Assembly: GCA_016715205.1 (NCBI GenBank)
Contig: JADKBC010000049.1
Coordinates: forward strand, 310,001 to 374,000
DNA: 64,000 nt
Direction: 5' to 3'
DNA from: Holophaga sp.
Lineage (GTDB): Bacteria > Acidobacteriota > Holophagae > Holophagales > Holophagaceae
The notes under the pieces were generated by a model. The model was not told the DNA's origin and did not search any database. It saw only the letters and a list, made by a program, of their open reading frames with translations. Shown here piece by piece: positions 25,822-35,545 of the stretch; positions within the stretch are counted from its first letter, which is position 1, and each line of letters starts with the position of its first letter. The position numbers were made by a program, and so were the translations under genes.

Positions 25822-28800
25822 TTAATGCGCTGGCGCCGGGACGGGGGGTGCTTCCCGGGGTAAAGATCGTACTTTCCATAGGTAGTAGATGGCTGGGTAG
25901 ACCAGCAATTCCAGCAGGAAGCTGGTGGCCAGGCCGCCCACCATGGGGGCTGCGATGCGCTTCATGACATCGGCTCCGGTGCCCACGCTCCACATGATGG
26001 GCAGCAGGCCCATGAAGGCCGCAAACACGGTCATGGCCTTGGGGCGCACCCGTTTCACGGCGCCATGGATGATGGCTTCCACCAGATCGGCCCGGGTCTT
26101 GAGGCGGCCTTCCCGCTGGGCTTCGTCGTGGGATAGATCCAGGAACAGCAACATGAACACCCCGGTTTCCGCATCCAGTCCCATGAGGGCGATGAGTCCC
26201 ACCCAAACGGCAATGCTCATGTTGAAACCCAGAATCCAAAGCAGCCAGAAGGCCCCAATGGCACTGAAGGGCACGGCCAGCATCACGATGGAGGCCTTGA
26301 AGGCGCTCTTCGTATTGGCATAGAGCAACCCGAAAATGAGCACGAGGGTAATAGGCAGAATGAGCTTCAGCCGCTCCTTCACCCGGATCATGTTTTCGTA
26401 CTGTCCGGACCAGGTGAGGCTATAGCCCGCCGGGAGTTTCAGTTCCTTCTCGATGGTGGCTTTGGCGTGGCGGACATAGGTTCCCACGTCAATTTGGGAA
26501 GTGTCGAAGTCCACCAGTACATAGCCGTTCATCTGGCCGTTCTCGTCCCGGATCATGGCGGGGCCAGTGACCCACTTGAGTTCCGCGATCTCCTCCATGG
26601 GAATGGTGGCGCCGTTGGGTGTTGGGATGAGCACTCGCTTTAGCGCCTCGGGGCTCTCGCGGTAATCCTGGGCATAGCGGACATTCACGGGGTACCGGGC
26701 GCGACCATCGAAGACTGTGCTTTGGTTATCGCCGCCGATGGCCGTCATCACCAGCATGTTGGCCTGCTCCGCACTGAGACCGTAACGCGCGAGCTGTTCC
26801 CGCTTCAGCACGAAATCCAGAAAGTACCCCTGAGCCGTGCGTTCGGCAAAGGCACTACGGGTGCCTGGAACCTTCTGAAGCACTTGTTCCGCGTCGATGG
26901 CAACCTTTTGGATCACCTCCAGGTCCGCGCCATTGATCTTGAGGCCCACGGGGGTTCGGATGCCGGTGCTGAGCATATCGAGCCGCGCCTTGATGGGCAT
27001 GGTCCAGGCATTGGGGATGGCGGGCAATTTCACCACGCGATCCAAATCAGCCACAATTTCTTCCTGGGTGATCCGGTCGCGCCAGAGTGGTCGGAGGATG
27101 GATTTCAGGAAGTCGGGGGCCCAGCTTGAGTACCACCGGGGCTTCTCGCGCCACTGATCCTCAGGCTTGAGTTCAATTACCGTCTCCATCATGGAAAAGG
27201 GCGCTGGGTCCGTGGCCGTATCCGCCCGACCCGCCTTCCCGAACACGCGTCCCACTTCCGGCACGGTGCGAATCAATCGGTCCTGCACCTGGAGGATGCG
27301 CTGAGCCTCGGTTTGGCTCAGACCGGGCAAGGTCGAGGGCATGTACAGCAGCGTACCTTCGTTCAGTGGGGGCATGAATTCGCTGCCCAAGCTAAGGAAG
27401 GCCGGGATCGTGCCCAATACCAGCAACACGGACACGGCAATGGTCGCCTTGGCGTGCTTGACCACGAAGCGGCAGGGTGGCTCGTAGATGCGGTGAAGGA
27501 AGATGCTGATGGGGTGTTTTTCTTCGGCGTAATATTTGCCAACAACCAGTTGCGTCGCGGTCCAGGCCAGCCACTTCGGCTTGAAGGTGAAGGGCTCCAC
27601 CCGTGCGAAGAGCATGCGCATGGCCGGATCGAGGGTCAGGGCCAGCAGTGCGGCGATGGCCATGGCGAAGTTTTTGGAATAGGCGAGCGGCTTGAAGAGC
27701 CGCCCTTCCTGATCCAGCAGGGTGAAGATGGGCAGGAAGCTCACCGCCACCACCAGCAGGGAGAAAAAGACGCTAGGCCCCACTTCCATCAAGGCTTCGA
27801 GCCTGACTTGGTAGAAGCTCCCCGGCTTTCCGGCCTCAATCCATTTCTCGATTTTCTTGTACGCGTTTTCCACTTCGACAATGGCCCCGTCCACGAGAAC
27901 CCCGATGGAAATGGCGATCCCCGCGAGGCTCATGAGGTTGGCGTTCTGGCCAATGCCGTACATCGGAATGAACGCCAGGGCCACGCTGATGGGGATCGTG
28001 ACGATGGGTACGATGGCCGAGGGAATGTGCCACAGGAAGAGGAGGATGATCAGTGAGACGACGATCATCTCTTCGATGAGCTTGTGTTTCACGGTCTTGA
28101 TGGCGTTATGGATCAGCTCAGAGCGGTCGTAGGTCGTCACGACTTCGACACCTTCGGGCAGCCCCTGTTTCAGCTCACCGATCTTGGCCTTCACCCGTTC
28201 AATCACGTTCAAGGCGTTCTCGCCCTGGCGCATGACCACGATGCCGCCCACCACGTCGCCGTGGCCGTCCAGATCCGTGAGGCCCCGCCGCATTTCCGGC
28301 CCCAGGGAGACTGTGGCCACATCACTCAACCGAATGGGCGTGCCGTTTTCCGCCTTGAGCACCGCCTGTTCAAGATCTTGGGTGGATTTCACGTACCCGC
28401 GGCCCCGCACCATGTATTCGCGCCCGCTGTATTCCACGAGCCGCCCGCCCACTTCTGAATTGGAAGCCTTCACGGCCTGAATAACGGACTCGATAGGAAT
28501 TTTATAGGCCGCCATTTTGGTGGGGTTGATGCTCACCTGGAACTGCCGCGCCTGGCCGCCCACTGTGGCCACTTCGGCCACACCGGGTGTGGCCTGGATG
28601 CTGTAGCGCAGGAACCAGTCCTGAAGGGATCGCAGTTCATCCGTACTGTGCTTGCCGCTGCGATCCACCAGGGCGTACTGGTATACCCAGCCCACGGAGC
28701 TGGCATCCGGGCCTAACTCTGTTTTGGCGCCTTGAGGAAGGCTGGCCGTGATCTTGGAGAGGTATTCCATCACCCGGCTGCGGGCCCAGTAGATGTCCGT

Positions 28801-29136
28801 TCCATCCTCGAAGATCACGTAGACGTAGGAGAAGCCGAAGTCCGAGAGGCCGCGCACGGCCTTCACTTTGGGTGCCCCGAGGAGGCTGGTGACGATGGGA
28901 TAGGTCACCTGATCTTCCACGATGTCGGGGCTTCGGTCCCATTTGCTGTAGACGATCACCTGGGTGTCGCTGAGGTCGGGTAGCGCATCCATGGGGATGT
29001 TGCGCATGGTCCAGAAGGACATGACGATCAGCACCGCTGAAGCCGCCATCACCAGCCAGCGGTTCTCCGCCGAGAAACGGATGATTCGCTGGAGGAATGT
29101 TGGGTGGTCGGGGTCGTAAGCTACATTTCCACTCAT
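25822..29136 (-). CDS. cusA: CusA/CzcA-type heavy-metal RND efflux pump
   Basis: A 1,104-residue inner-membrane RND transporter, full length for the HME subfamily, starting after AGGAGGTG. It shows DALPDLSDTQVIV and VEDQVTYPIVTSLLG near the N-terminus, YVYVIFEDGTDIYWARSRV, GPDASSVGWVYQYALVDRSGKH, and the helix-4 stretch VLVDGAIVEVENAYK. The C-terminal half has MPSTLPGLSQTEA, DMLSTGIRTPVGLKI and RVRPKAMTVFAAFMGLLPI. These phrases follow the monovalent Cu/Ag pump CusA more closely than CzcA, although the helix-4 motif has VDGA rather than VDAA. It pumps metal through the CusB/CusC tripod encoded upstream. The separation of cusB and cusA is 83 bp. Confidence 0.92.
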   Translation of the reverse strand: MSGNVAYDPDHPTFLQRIIRFSAENRWLVMAASAVLIVMSFWTMRNIPMDALPDLSDTQVIVYSKWDRSPDIVEDQVTYPIVTSLLGAPKVKAVRGLSDFGFSYVYVIFEDGTDIYWARSRVMEYLSKITASLPQGAKTELGPDASSVGWVYQYALVDRSGKHSTDELRSLQDWFLRYSIQATPGVAEVATVGGQARQFQVSINPTKMAAYKIPIESVIQAVKASNSEVGGRLVEYSGREYMVRGRGYVKSTQDLEQAVLKAENGTPIRLSDVATVSLGPEMRRGLTDLDGHGDVVGGIVVMRQGENALNVIERVKAKIGELKQGLPEGVEVVTTYDRSELIHNAIKTVKHKLIEEMIVVSLIILLFLWHIPSAIVPIVTIPISVALAFIPMYGIGQNANLMSLAGIAISIGVLVDGAIVEVENAYKKIEKWIEAGKPGSFYQVRLEALMEVGPSVFFSLLVVAVSFLPIFTLLDQEGRLFKPLAYSKNFAMAIAALLALTLDPAMRMLFARVEPFTFKPKWLAWTATQLVVGKYYAEEKHPISIFLHRIYEPPCRFVVKHAKATIAVSVLLVLGTIPAFLSLGSEFMPPLNEGTLLYMPSTLPGLSQTEAQRILQVQDRLIRTVPEVGRVFGKAGRADTATDPAPFSMMETVIELKPEDQWREKPRWYSSWAPDFLKSILRPLWRDRITQEEIVADLDRVVKLPAIPNAWTMPIKARLDMLSTGIRTPVGLKINGADLEVIQKVAIDAEQVLQKVPGTRSAFAERTAQGYFLDFVLKREQLARYGLSAEQANMLVMTAIGGDNQSTVFDGRARYPVNVRYAQDYRESPEALKRVLIPTPNGATIPMEEIAELKWVTGPAMIRDENGQMNGYVLVDFDTSQIDVGTYVRHAKATIEKELKLPAGYSLTWSGQYENMIRVKERLKLILPITLVLIFGLLYANTKSAFKASIVMLAVPFSAIGAFWLLWILGFNMSIAVWVGLIALMGLDAETGVFMLLFLDLSHDEAQREGRLKTRADLVEAIIHGAVKRVRPKAMTVFAAFMGLLPIMWSVGTGADVMKRIAAPMVGGLATSFLLELLVYPAIYYLWKVRSLPREAPPVPAPAH

Positions 29137-29219
29137 GGCCGCACCTCCTGTGCGGCCACCCAGAGGGCCGCGCTAGTCGCGGTGGCACTTCGCTCCTGCT
29201 TCGTGCTCATCTCACCGCC

Positions 29220-30554
29220 TCAGTGCTGGTGGCCGACCGCAGGGGCGGCGGCGGGCTGAGAAGCGCCCTTTTGGCTCAGATGAGCCAAGGCGGCTTTCAA
29301 GCGCGATTCGGAATCGACCAGAAAATTGGCCCGGACCACGACTTCTTCACCGACCTTGAGGCCGGAGCGGATTTCAATCTTTTCGCCCACGGTGGCACCC
29401 ACCGTGACCTCGCGGGGCTCGAACTTTCCGTCGCCCAAGGAGACGAAGGCGACCTTGGAGGCCCCAGCATCTAGCACTGCATCCAGGGGAATGACGAGAC
29501 CCTTCCGCCCCTGTCCCTTTAAGAGAACTTCCCCGAACATCTCAGGCTTCAGCTCTCCTGCGGAATTTGCAAACTCCACCCGGGCCTTCGCGGTGCGGGT
29601 CTTGGGATCCATGACGGGATCCACAAAGGCGACATGCCCTTTGAATGTTTTCCCGGGAGACGACGGGACGGTTAGCTCGGCGGGCATGCCCACCTTGGCC
29701 CGACTCAGCTCCGCTTCGTAGATATCCACGAGCACCCAGATGCGTCCGAGGTCGGTGATCTCGAAGGGGATATCCGCAGGCGTGAGGCGGGCACCTTCCA
29801 CAATATTTTTGGCAGTCACCACACCCGAGATGGGGCTGCGCAGGGTGAGGGCACGCTGGGGTTCGCCCGTCTTTTCCAGCTGTTCCACGGCCTCCTTGGG
29901 CACATCCCAAAGGGCCAGGCGACGTTGGGCGGAATCCAAAAGATCGCCGCCGCTGCTTTGCAGGGAGCCGCCCGCCAGGGCTTTCTGGGTTTTCAAGGCC
30001 AACAGATATTCCCGCTGGGCGCTCACGAACTCTGGGCTGTAGAGGCTGAAGAGGGGTGTTCCCTTGGCGACCGGTTTGCCGAGGAAGTCCACGAAGAGCT
30101 TCTCGACGAAACCTTCCACCTTCAGATTCACCTTGCGCACGCGGGTCTCATCCACCGCCACCCTGCCCACAGCTCTGAGCTCTCCGATCACGAAACCTTC
30201 CGTGACCTTTTCGGTTCTGAGGCCAATGAGTTGCTGGCGTTCGGAGTCGATCATCACCCTCGCGTGGGTTTCGAGACCAGGGCTTTCGTTTAGGGGCGCT
30301 TCGCTTTCCATGGGCACCAACGCCATGCCGCAAATGGGGCAGTCACCCGGGTGATCCTGGATGATCTGCGGATGCATGGGGCATTGGACCATCTGCTTCT
30401 TGGGGGCCGAGGTCTCTTGGGCGTGGGCCTCTTTTGCGGTGGGGCGCAGGAGGAGGGTGCCGCCGATGCCTGCGCCCAGGCCAAGGGCGAGAAGACCGAG
30501 GGTGCGGAGTTTGGAAGTGGGGCGGGGGATGGTTTCGAGGGGTTCGTGGTTCAT
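29220..30554 (-). CDS. cusB: CusB-type RND periplasmic adaptor with heavy-metal-binding domain
   Basis: A 444-residue membrane-fusion protein. ATG 30554 is chosen because GGAG lies 8 bases upstream; a TTG two codons earlier is possible. An N-terminal anchor helix (LRTLGLLALGLGAGIGGTLL) is followed by a heavy-metal-binding domain at 57-82 (VQCPMHPQIIQDHPGDCPICGMALVPM in two Cys-x-x-x-Pro blocks). The barrel-sandwich, hairpin and beta-barrel domains follow (VEGFVEKLFVDFLGKPV; LRSPISGVV; GRIWVLVDIYEAEL). It ends His-Gln-His. It links CusA to CusC and hands metal to the pump. The gap to the upstream tolC-like gene is 13 bp. Confidence 0.92.
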   Translation of the reverse strand: MNHEPLETIPRPTSKLRTLGLLALGLGAGIGGTLLLRPTAKEAHAQETSAPKKQMVQCPMHPQIIQDHPGDCPICGMALVPMESEAPLNESPGLETHARVMIDSERQQLIGLRTEKVTEGFVIGELRAVGRVAVDETRVRKVNLKVEGFVEKLFVDFLGKPVAKGTPLFSLYSPEFVSAQREYLLALKTQKALAGGSLQSSGGDLLDSAQRRLALWDVPKEAVEQLEKTGEPQRALTLRSPISGVVTAKNIVEGARLTPADIPFEITDLGRIWVLVDIYEAELSRAKVGMPAELTVPSSPGKTFKGHVAFVDPVMDPKTRTAKARVEFANSAGELKPEMFGEVLLKGQGRKGLVIPLDAVLDAGASKVAFVSLGDGKFEPREVTVGATVGEKIEIRSGLKVGEEVVVRANFLVDSESRLKAALAHLSQKGASQPAAAPAVGHQH

Positions 30555-30567
30555 GGTCAACTCCGGC

Positions 30568-31962
30568 TCACATGGCTTTCATGGAAGGGCTGCTTTCGCT
30601 GCCCTTGGCAGGTGCGGGCCCCGCTTTGGCGGTGCCACCTGGGCTGCTTCCCATCCCCATGGCACTGGCGCTCAAGGCCTGGGCTGAGATGGGTGGTGTG
30701 CCGGTCAGGTTGAATTCCTGCTGCGCGATCTGGATGGTCTGGGCCTGGGCAAGGGCCTGGAGGTAGCTGCCCTGGTCCGCCAGCCAGCCGTTGAGGGCCT
30801 CCAAGACGCTGAGGAAAGCGCCGCGCCCCGCTTCGTACTGCGCCAGGTTTGCCTGGAAACTGGCTTCGCTCTGCACCAGTAAGCCTTCGCGGTACAACTG
30901 GACGATTTCCAGGGCTGCGCCCAGTTGGGCCGAACGTTCCTGGATCCGCTGGTGCAGTAGGTTCTGAACGCTTGATGTTTCGGACCCTTGGGCCCGACGT
31001 CGGAGCTCCTGTTCTGCCACCGCTCGGTGCTGCTTCTGGTTGGACCAGATCGGCAACGACACGGAGATACCCACCTGCCACATGGGATCCAGGGAGCCGC
31101 GCGGCATGAGCCCGGCGCTCAAGGCCAGATCAGGGTACCGATCTCGCTTTGCAAGATCCAAGTTTCGCTCCGCCTGGCGGGTGCCCAGGCGGGCCGCCTG
31201 CACTTCAGGGCTTTCCTCTGCCGCCCTCGCGGCCCAGTTTTCAGCGCTTGGCAGGGGGAGATCCTCGAGTCGGGCCAAGGTGCGCACGGGCGCTTCGGGA
31301 GAACCTCCCCGCAGTCGATTCAAGGTTGCCAAGTAGACCTTTTCCTCGGATTGCAGGGAAATGCGAGTCTGCCGCAGCCGAATCTGTTCCAGTTGAGCGC
31401 GCAGCAGATCGGCCTGGGTTCCCTGGCCCACCTCATAGCGGACCTTGGTGATTTCCCCAGCTTTCTGCCAGAACAGAGCCTGCTGAGTAAGCAAGGCCAT
31501 CTGGCCGCGCACAAGCAGCAGGCCGATGTAGGCTCGCTTCACTTCGGCCACTAGGCTCAACCTGGTTCGTTCCCGGGCCCACCGGGCGGAATCCACCCCC
31601 AGGCTGGCGATTTCGCCGCGCAACCCGCGCTTGCCGGGCCATGGCAGCGGTTGGGTGACCATCACCTGGTAGTAGCTGGTCTCCATCATGCCGATCTGCA
31701 GTTTCTTGAAACCATCGTTCTGTAGCCCCAGGGCCAGGCTGGGGTCGGGCAAGGCGCGGGCTTGGGGAATGCGCTCCTGCTCCGCCTCCACCAGGGCCGT
31801 CTTGGCCGCCAGATCGGGATTCTGGTTCAGGGTTTCTTGGATCAGCGTAGAAAGGGGGGTGTCGGCCTCAGACTGGACCACGCTGGGAAGGGAATTGGGC
31901 TGAGGCTGGGCGCCCCCGACGACGGCGGAAAGGCCCAGCGCCAGCAGCGCAGATGCGCGCAT
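30568..31962 (-). CDS. cusC: TolC-family outer-membrane efflux channel (CusC role)
   Basis: A 464-residue protein with a signal peptide (MRASALLALGLSAVVGGAQ). It has two repeats of the outer-membrane efflux family: long alpha hairpins (LAAKTALVEAEQERIPQARALPDPSLALG; RTRLSLVAEVKRAYIGLLLV) and short strands (YYQVMVTQPLPWPGKR; WQVGISVSLPIWSNQKQHRA). It would be the trimeric exit duct of the Cus pump. The C-terminus is extended by about 45 Ala/Ser/Pro/Met residues (SASAMGMGSSPGGTAK; SMKAM), methionine-bearing and possibly metal-interacting. The symbol reflects operon position, since sequence alone does not separate CusC from other TolC-like channels. Confidence 0.88.
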   Translation of the reverse strand: MRASALLALGLSAVVGGAQPQPNSLPSVVQSEADTPLSTLIQETLNQNPDLAAKTALVEAEQERIPQARALPDPSLALGLQNDGFKKLQIGMMETSYYQVMVTQPLPWPGKRGLRGEIASLGVDSARWARERTRLSLVAEVKRAYIGLLLVRGQMALLTQQALFWQKAGEITKVRYEVGQGTQADLLRAQLEQIRLRQTRISLQSEEKVYLATLNRLRGGSPEAPVRTLARLEDLPLPSAENWAARAAEESPEVQAARLGTRQAERNLDLAKRDRYPDLALSAGLMPRGSLDPMWQVGISVSLPIWSNQKQHRAVAEQELRRRAQGSETSSVQNLLHQRIQERSAQLGAALEIVQLYREGLLVQSEASFQANLAQYEAGRGAFLSVLEALNGWLADQGSYLQALAQAQTIQIAQQEFNLTGTPPISAQALSASAMGMGSSPGGTAKAGPAPAKGSESSPSMKAM

Positions 31963-32024
31963 GGCGATACTCCGGAAAGCGAAAAGGGTTAGGGGCTGCG
32001 GTACGACTTGGCAGACCTACCCTC

Positions 32025-32423
32025 TTAAATCCGGAAAACCCCTAATCGGGATTGATAATCATGGGGCTGACGGGGCGGCCCCTCCCCTGGGTTGAAGCCT
32101 TGGCCCGGCAGGGTCTGGGCTTCCCGCCCGTTTGCGATGGCGACGAGCTGGGCAGGGCAGGGCCTGGGTTCGCGCTGAACGGAGGCCTGGGTAGCCATGG
32201 GCAAGGGCAAGGCGGGCTTGGATTGAGCCACGCCCAATGCGGTTGGGGCTTGCTGCCCGCCACCCCGGGAGTTGGAGCGCTGGGGCAGGCCGCAGCCGCA
32301 TGCTTCCTCCACGGTTGTGGTCTCACAACAGCAACAGCGGGCGGGCGCGGCAGGCGCAGAGCCCAGTTCGGCGCTTCCCAGAAGCACCATGACGGCAAGC
32401 AAAAGGCGACCCAGCACTCCCAT
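32025..32423 (-). CDS. Small secreted Cys-rich protein leading the cus operon
   Basis: About 132 residues from ATG 32423 (GTG 32429 is an alternative). A hydrophobic leader (MGVLGRLLLAVMVLLGSAEL) precedes a dense cysteine cluster, RCCCCETTTVEEACGCGLPQ, then a Pro/Gln-rich tail with one more Cys. Six cysteines within 15 residues suggest soft-metal binding. It lies 62 bp upstream of cusC on the same strand, so it is probably the first gene of the efflux operon. I know no named family. It could be a periplasmic metal trap or a leader peptide that responds to metal; both are inference. Confidence 0.55.
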   Translation of the reverse strand: MGVLGRLLLAVMVLLGSAELGSAPAAPARCCCCETTTVEEACGCGLPQRSNSRGGGQQAPTALGVAQSKPALPLPMATQASVQREPRPCPAQLVAIANGREAQTLPGQGFNPGEGPPRQPHDYQSRLGVFRI

Positions 32424-32429
32424 AACCAC

Positions 32430-32827
32430 CAGGATAAGGAGAACCCGTCTCAGGCGCCAGGGGCAGGGCGGACCAAGGTCTGGGTGTCCTTGGCGCTCAT
32501 GGATACGATCCGCCCAAGTTTTTCATGCACCTTTCAAGCTAGTGCGGTGCTGAAAACCATACGCGAGCTGCAAATCTTAGGGGAAGGCTGCGGTTCCGTA
32601 CCGACGCAGAGTTCCGCAACTTGGCAGCCCGGGTTAGAGATACCCAGACATGGAACCCCCCCATTCTTAATAGAGATGCAAGCCTTCATCGGCGGATCAA
32701 ACCTGTTTTTTGGTTGGTGATAATAAAAAATCGATCATATTAATTGAAAAAATCTTTTTTGGTTTTCGCAATTGAGATTTAGACTCACCCTGCTGTTTAA
32801 AAACAGCAGCCCCTGGAGGTGGGCCCT
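32430..32827. other. Divergent intergenic region at head of cus operon
   Basis: About 400 bp. The right 100 bp is very AT-rich (around 32710-32770) and probably carries the promoter of the gene at 32828, whose ribosome site is TGGAGG. The left part should hold the cus promoter. I could not identify a clear palindromic operator or a coding gene. Confidence 0.45.
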
Positions 32828-33682
32828 ATGAAACTCAATTCCACTTTCCGTTTGAGAAACCATGCCTTCGCCTGCCTGATGGCACCGGCGCTGCTTGCCC
32901 AGAGTGGTCCCATGCCACCGCCCCCGCTGATGTTGTTTATCCGCGAGGAGATCAAGCCCGGCAAGGGCTCCGCCCATGAAAAAACAGAGGCGGCCTGGAC
33001 CAAGGCGCTCACCAAGGCCAAATCCACCGACTACTACATGGGCATGAACGCCCTCACCGGCCCCAGCGAGGCGCTGTTCGTGGTGGGCTATGGCTCTTTT
33101 GCCGACTGGGAAGCCAAACAGAACGAACTGGACAAGAACCCGGAGGCGAAAAAGGAAATCGCTCAGATTTCTGAAAAGGATGGTGAACTCCTCGCCAGTT
33201 CGCGGAGCGTACTGGGCACCTACCGCAAGGATCTGAGCTACGGCCCGCCGGTGGAGATCGGCAAAATGCGCTATTTCCGCGTACGCACCTTCCGCATCAA
33301 ACAGGGCCAAAACAAGGCTTTCGAGGAAGGCGTAAAGATGGCGTTGGAGGGCTACGCCAAGAGCCATTACGCCGCGTCCTTCGCCTTTTATGAAGTCACG
33401 GCAGGCATGGGTTCGCCCAGCTTCATCGTGCTGCGACCTCTGAAATCCTTGGCGGAGATGGATGGCATGGAAGCCAGTGAAAAGGCCTTCCAGGAAGCCC
33501 TCGGGGAAGAGGGCCGCAAGGTCATGCAGAAAGTCTTCGCAGATACGGTCAACGCGGTGGAAAACCAGCTCTTTGCCTTCAACCCCAGGCTGAGCTTCGT
33601 GGCACCGACCATCAGTGCCAGCGACCCCGCCTTCTGGAACCCCAAGCCCATGGCCAAGGAGACAGCCAAGCCCGCCAACTGA
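32828..33682 (+). CDS. Secreted protein, possible dimeric alpha/beta-barrel (NIPSNAP-like)
   Basis: A 284-residue protein from ATG 32828, with TGGAGG upstream. An N-terminal leader (about 25 residues, ending ALLAQ) is followed by two similar ferredoxin-like halves. The first, LMLFIREEIKPGKGSAHEK...WTKALTKA...YYMGMNAL, has counterpart MRYFRVRTFRIKQGQNKAFEEGVKMALEGY...SFAFYEVTAG. Each contains the strand-helix-strand pattern of dimeric alpha/beta barrels such as NIPSNAP or antibiotic-biosynthesis monooxygenase-like proteins. No catalytic residue can be named. The next gene follows at 64 bp. Function unknown. Confidence 0.6.
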   Translation: MKLNSTFRLRNHAFACLMAPALLAQSGPMPPPPLMLFIREEIKPGKGSAHEKTEAAWTKALTKAKSTDYYMGMNALTGPSEALFVVGYGSFADWEAKQNELDKNPEAKKEIAQISEKDGELLASSRSVLGTYRKDLSYGPPVEIGKMRYFRVRTFRIKQGQNKAFEEGVKMALEGYAKSHYAASFAFYEVTAGMGSPSFIVLRPLKSLAEMDGMEASEKAFQEALGEEGRKVMQKVFADTVNAVENQLFAFNPRLSFVAPTISASDPAFWNPKPMAKETAKPAN

Positions 33683-33746
33683 GCTGACCCCCCCAAGCGC
33701 CCTGCCGAGAGGAGGCCCGCTATACCTGCGCCAGAAAGGAGAACCC

Positions 33747-34169
33747 GTGGCCGCAAACAAGACGCAAATCACCCAGGCCAGCGTCGAGAGCTACCTGGCA
33801 TCCATCGAGGACGAGGCCCGGCGCGCGGATTGCGCCACCTTGGCCAAGCTGATGACCAAGGCTACGGGGGAACCACCCAGGATGTGGGGGCCCAGCATCG
33901 TTGGGTTCGGGAGCTACCACTATGTTTACGAAAGCGGCCGCGAAGGTGATTCCTGCGTGGTGGGTTTCTCGGCGCGAAAAAGTGAGATCAGCCTTTACCT
34001 GGTGGCGAGTTTTCCGGGTCGCGAGGAATTGCTCGCCAAGCTGGGCAAGCACAAGCTGGGCAAAGGCTGTCTCTACCTGCGCAAGCTCAGCGACGTTGAT
34101 CTGAATGCGCTGGAACAGATGATTGTGGCTTCGGTGAAGGCGCGGAAGCTCGGGCATGCCTGCGCCTGA
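33747..34169 (+). CDS. DUF1801-family protein
   Basis: A 140-residue protein. GTG 33747 is chosen because AAAGGAG stands 6-12 bases upstream. It matches the DUF1801 (YdhG-like) pattern: SVESYLASIEDEARRADCATLAKLMTKATGEPPRMWGPSIVGFGSYHYVYESGREGDSCVVGFS in order, then ISLYLVAS and GKGCLYLRKLSDVDLNALEQMI. The fold is alpha/beta and iron-chaperone-like in distant relatives, but no biochemical role is established. Cytoplasmic. Confidence 0.82.
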   Translation: MAANKTQITQASVESYLASIEDEARRADCATLAKLMTKATGEPPRMWGPSIVGFGSYHYVYESGREGDSCVVGFSARKSEISLYLVASFPGREELLAKLGKHKLGKGCLYLRKLSDVDLNALEQMIVASVKARKLGHACA

Positions 34170-34295
34170 AACCGGTAGCCAGCACCCCTCTGGCAATGGG
34201 GCAACCTGCCGGCCACTTGGTAATGCAGAGCATTTTCGTCATGACCCGGGCCAGTGTGGGCCCGGAAAAGCGATATCGTGGGCGAGAGGTCCACG

Positions 34296-35540
34296 ATGTC
34301 CGCTGTCCTTCCCGAACCCTCTGAATCCAGCGCGCCAGCCAGTTCCATTCCAGAAGTGGCCTTTGTGCTGGAATTGGGGCGGGCGCTGCAGACCTTTGGC
34401 GTCAGCGCGCCGACGCTCGAAAAGGCCCTAGGCAGAGTGTCGGCCCGGTTGGGGCTGGAGGGTGCGCTGTACGCCACGCCCACTGGTTTTTTGGCCTCGC
34501 TCCGGAAGGAGGGGCATCACAGCAAGACCTATCTTCAGCGCATCGAGGCGGGGGAATCCAATCTGGAAAAACTGGCCGATGCGGAAGGCACCGTGGATCT
34601 GGTGCTGGAAGGGCGCATGAACGTGGACCAGGCCCGGGAGTATCTCGCCTGGCTCATGGTGAAGCCCAGGCGTTACGGGCCGGGCCGAGTGGTGGCAGCC
34701 TATGGGCTGGCGTCCGCTGGCATGGCGCGCATTTTTGGCGGCGGCTGGCGGGACATGGCCCTGGGCGCGATGCTGGGTTTCCTGGTGGGAATTGCCGTGC
34801 AAGTGACCCAGACCCGGCGAGGGTGGGAGCGCTTGACACCCCTGCTCGGGGGAATGGTGAGCGCGCTGGGCGGTGCTCTGCTGGCGGGGTTGGTGCCAGG
34901 CAGCTCCCAGTCGGTGCTTGTACTTAGCGGCCTCATCGTGCTGGTGCCCGGGTTGGGCTTGCTGGTGTCCATGCAGGAATTAGGCACTGGCAATCTGGTG
35001 TCGGGCACTGCCCGGTTGGCAGGCACCGGCCTTGTTTTCCTGCTGCTGGCCTTCGGTGTGGGTTTGGGCCAGCGCCTAGGCGGGGCCTGGTTGAGTGGAC
35101 CACCGATGGAACCCTTGGCGCTGCCTGGCTGGACCCTGGCGCCCGTTCTGGCCCTGCTGCCGCTCAGCTTTCTCGTGGTATTTCAGGGGCGCATGCGGGA
35201 TTACGGGTGGACCCTGGGTGCCAGCTTGCTGGCCTGGGCCCTGGCCACCCTGGGAACCCGATTCCTGGGGCCGGAAGCAGGGGCTGGAGTGGCGGCCTGG
35301 GGCCTGGGTGCGGCGTGCAATCTCTACGCTCGTCGCGCCCGGCGGCCCTCGGCGGTGCTGCTCCTGCCCGCGTTGCTGCTGCTGTTGCCTGGGAGCATGG
35401 GCTTCCGGGGCCTCACCATGCTGTTGCATCAACAGACGCTCCAGGGCCTGCAGGCGGGCTTTCAGGCATTGGTCGTAACCATGGCGCTCATGCTGGGATT
35501 ATTGGTGGCCAATGCCACCGTGCCCCGCCGAAGTTTCTGA
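34296..35540 (+). CDS. ThrE-family threonine/serine exporter
   Basis: A 414-residue protein from ATG 34296, preceded by GAGAGG. The N-terminal soluble region (about 20-125) has VAFVLELGRALQTFGVSAPTLEKAL and an amphipathic EYLAWLM segment typical of ThrE. About ten hydrophobic helices follow, with the VLSGLIVLVPGLGLLVSMQELGTG-like stretch (P-G-x-G repeats) characteristic of the ThrE core and a second ThrE_2-type half after residue 270. Both halves are in one chain, as in Corynebacterium ThrE. Exported amino acid is inferred from family only. A MITE-like element lies directly behind the gene. Confidence 0.82.
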   Translation: MSAVLPEPSESSAPASSIPEVAFVLELGRALQTFGVSAPTLEKALGRVSARLGLEGALYATPTGFLASLRKEGHHSKTYLQRIEAGESNLEKLADAEGTVDLVLEGRMNVDQAREYLAWLMVKPRRYGPGRVVAAYGLASAGMARIFGGGWRDMALGAMLGFLVGIAVQVTQTRRGWERLTPLLGGMVSALGGALLAGLVPGSSQSVLVLSGLIVLVPGLGLLVSMQELGTGNLVSGTARLAGTGLVFLLLAFGVGLGQRLGGAWLSGPPMEPLALPGWTLAPVLALLPLSFLVVFQGRMRDYGWTLGASLLAWALATLGTRFLGPEAGAGVAAWGLGAACNLYARRARRPSAVLLLPALLLLLPGSMGFRGLTMLLHQQTLQGLQAGFQALVVTMALMLGLLVANATVPRRSF

Positions 35541-35545
35541 ACCTT

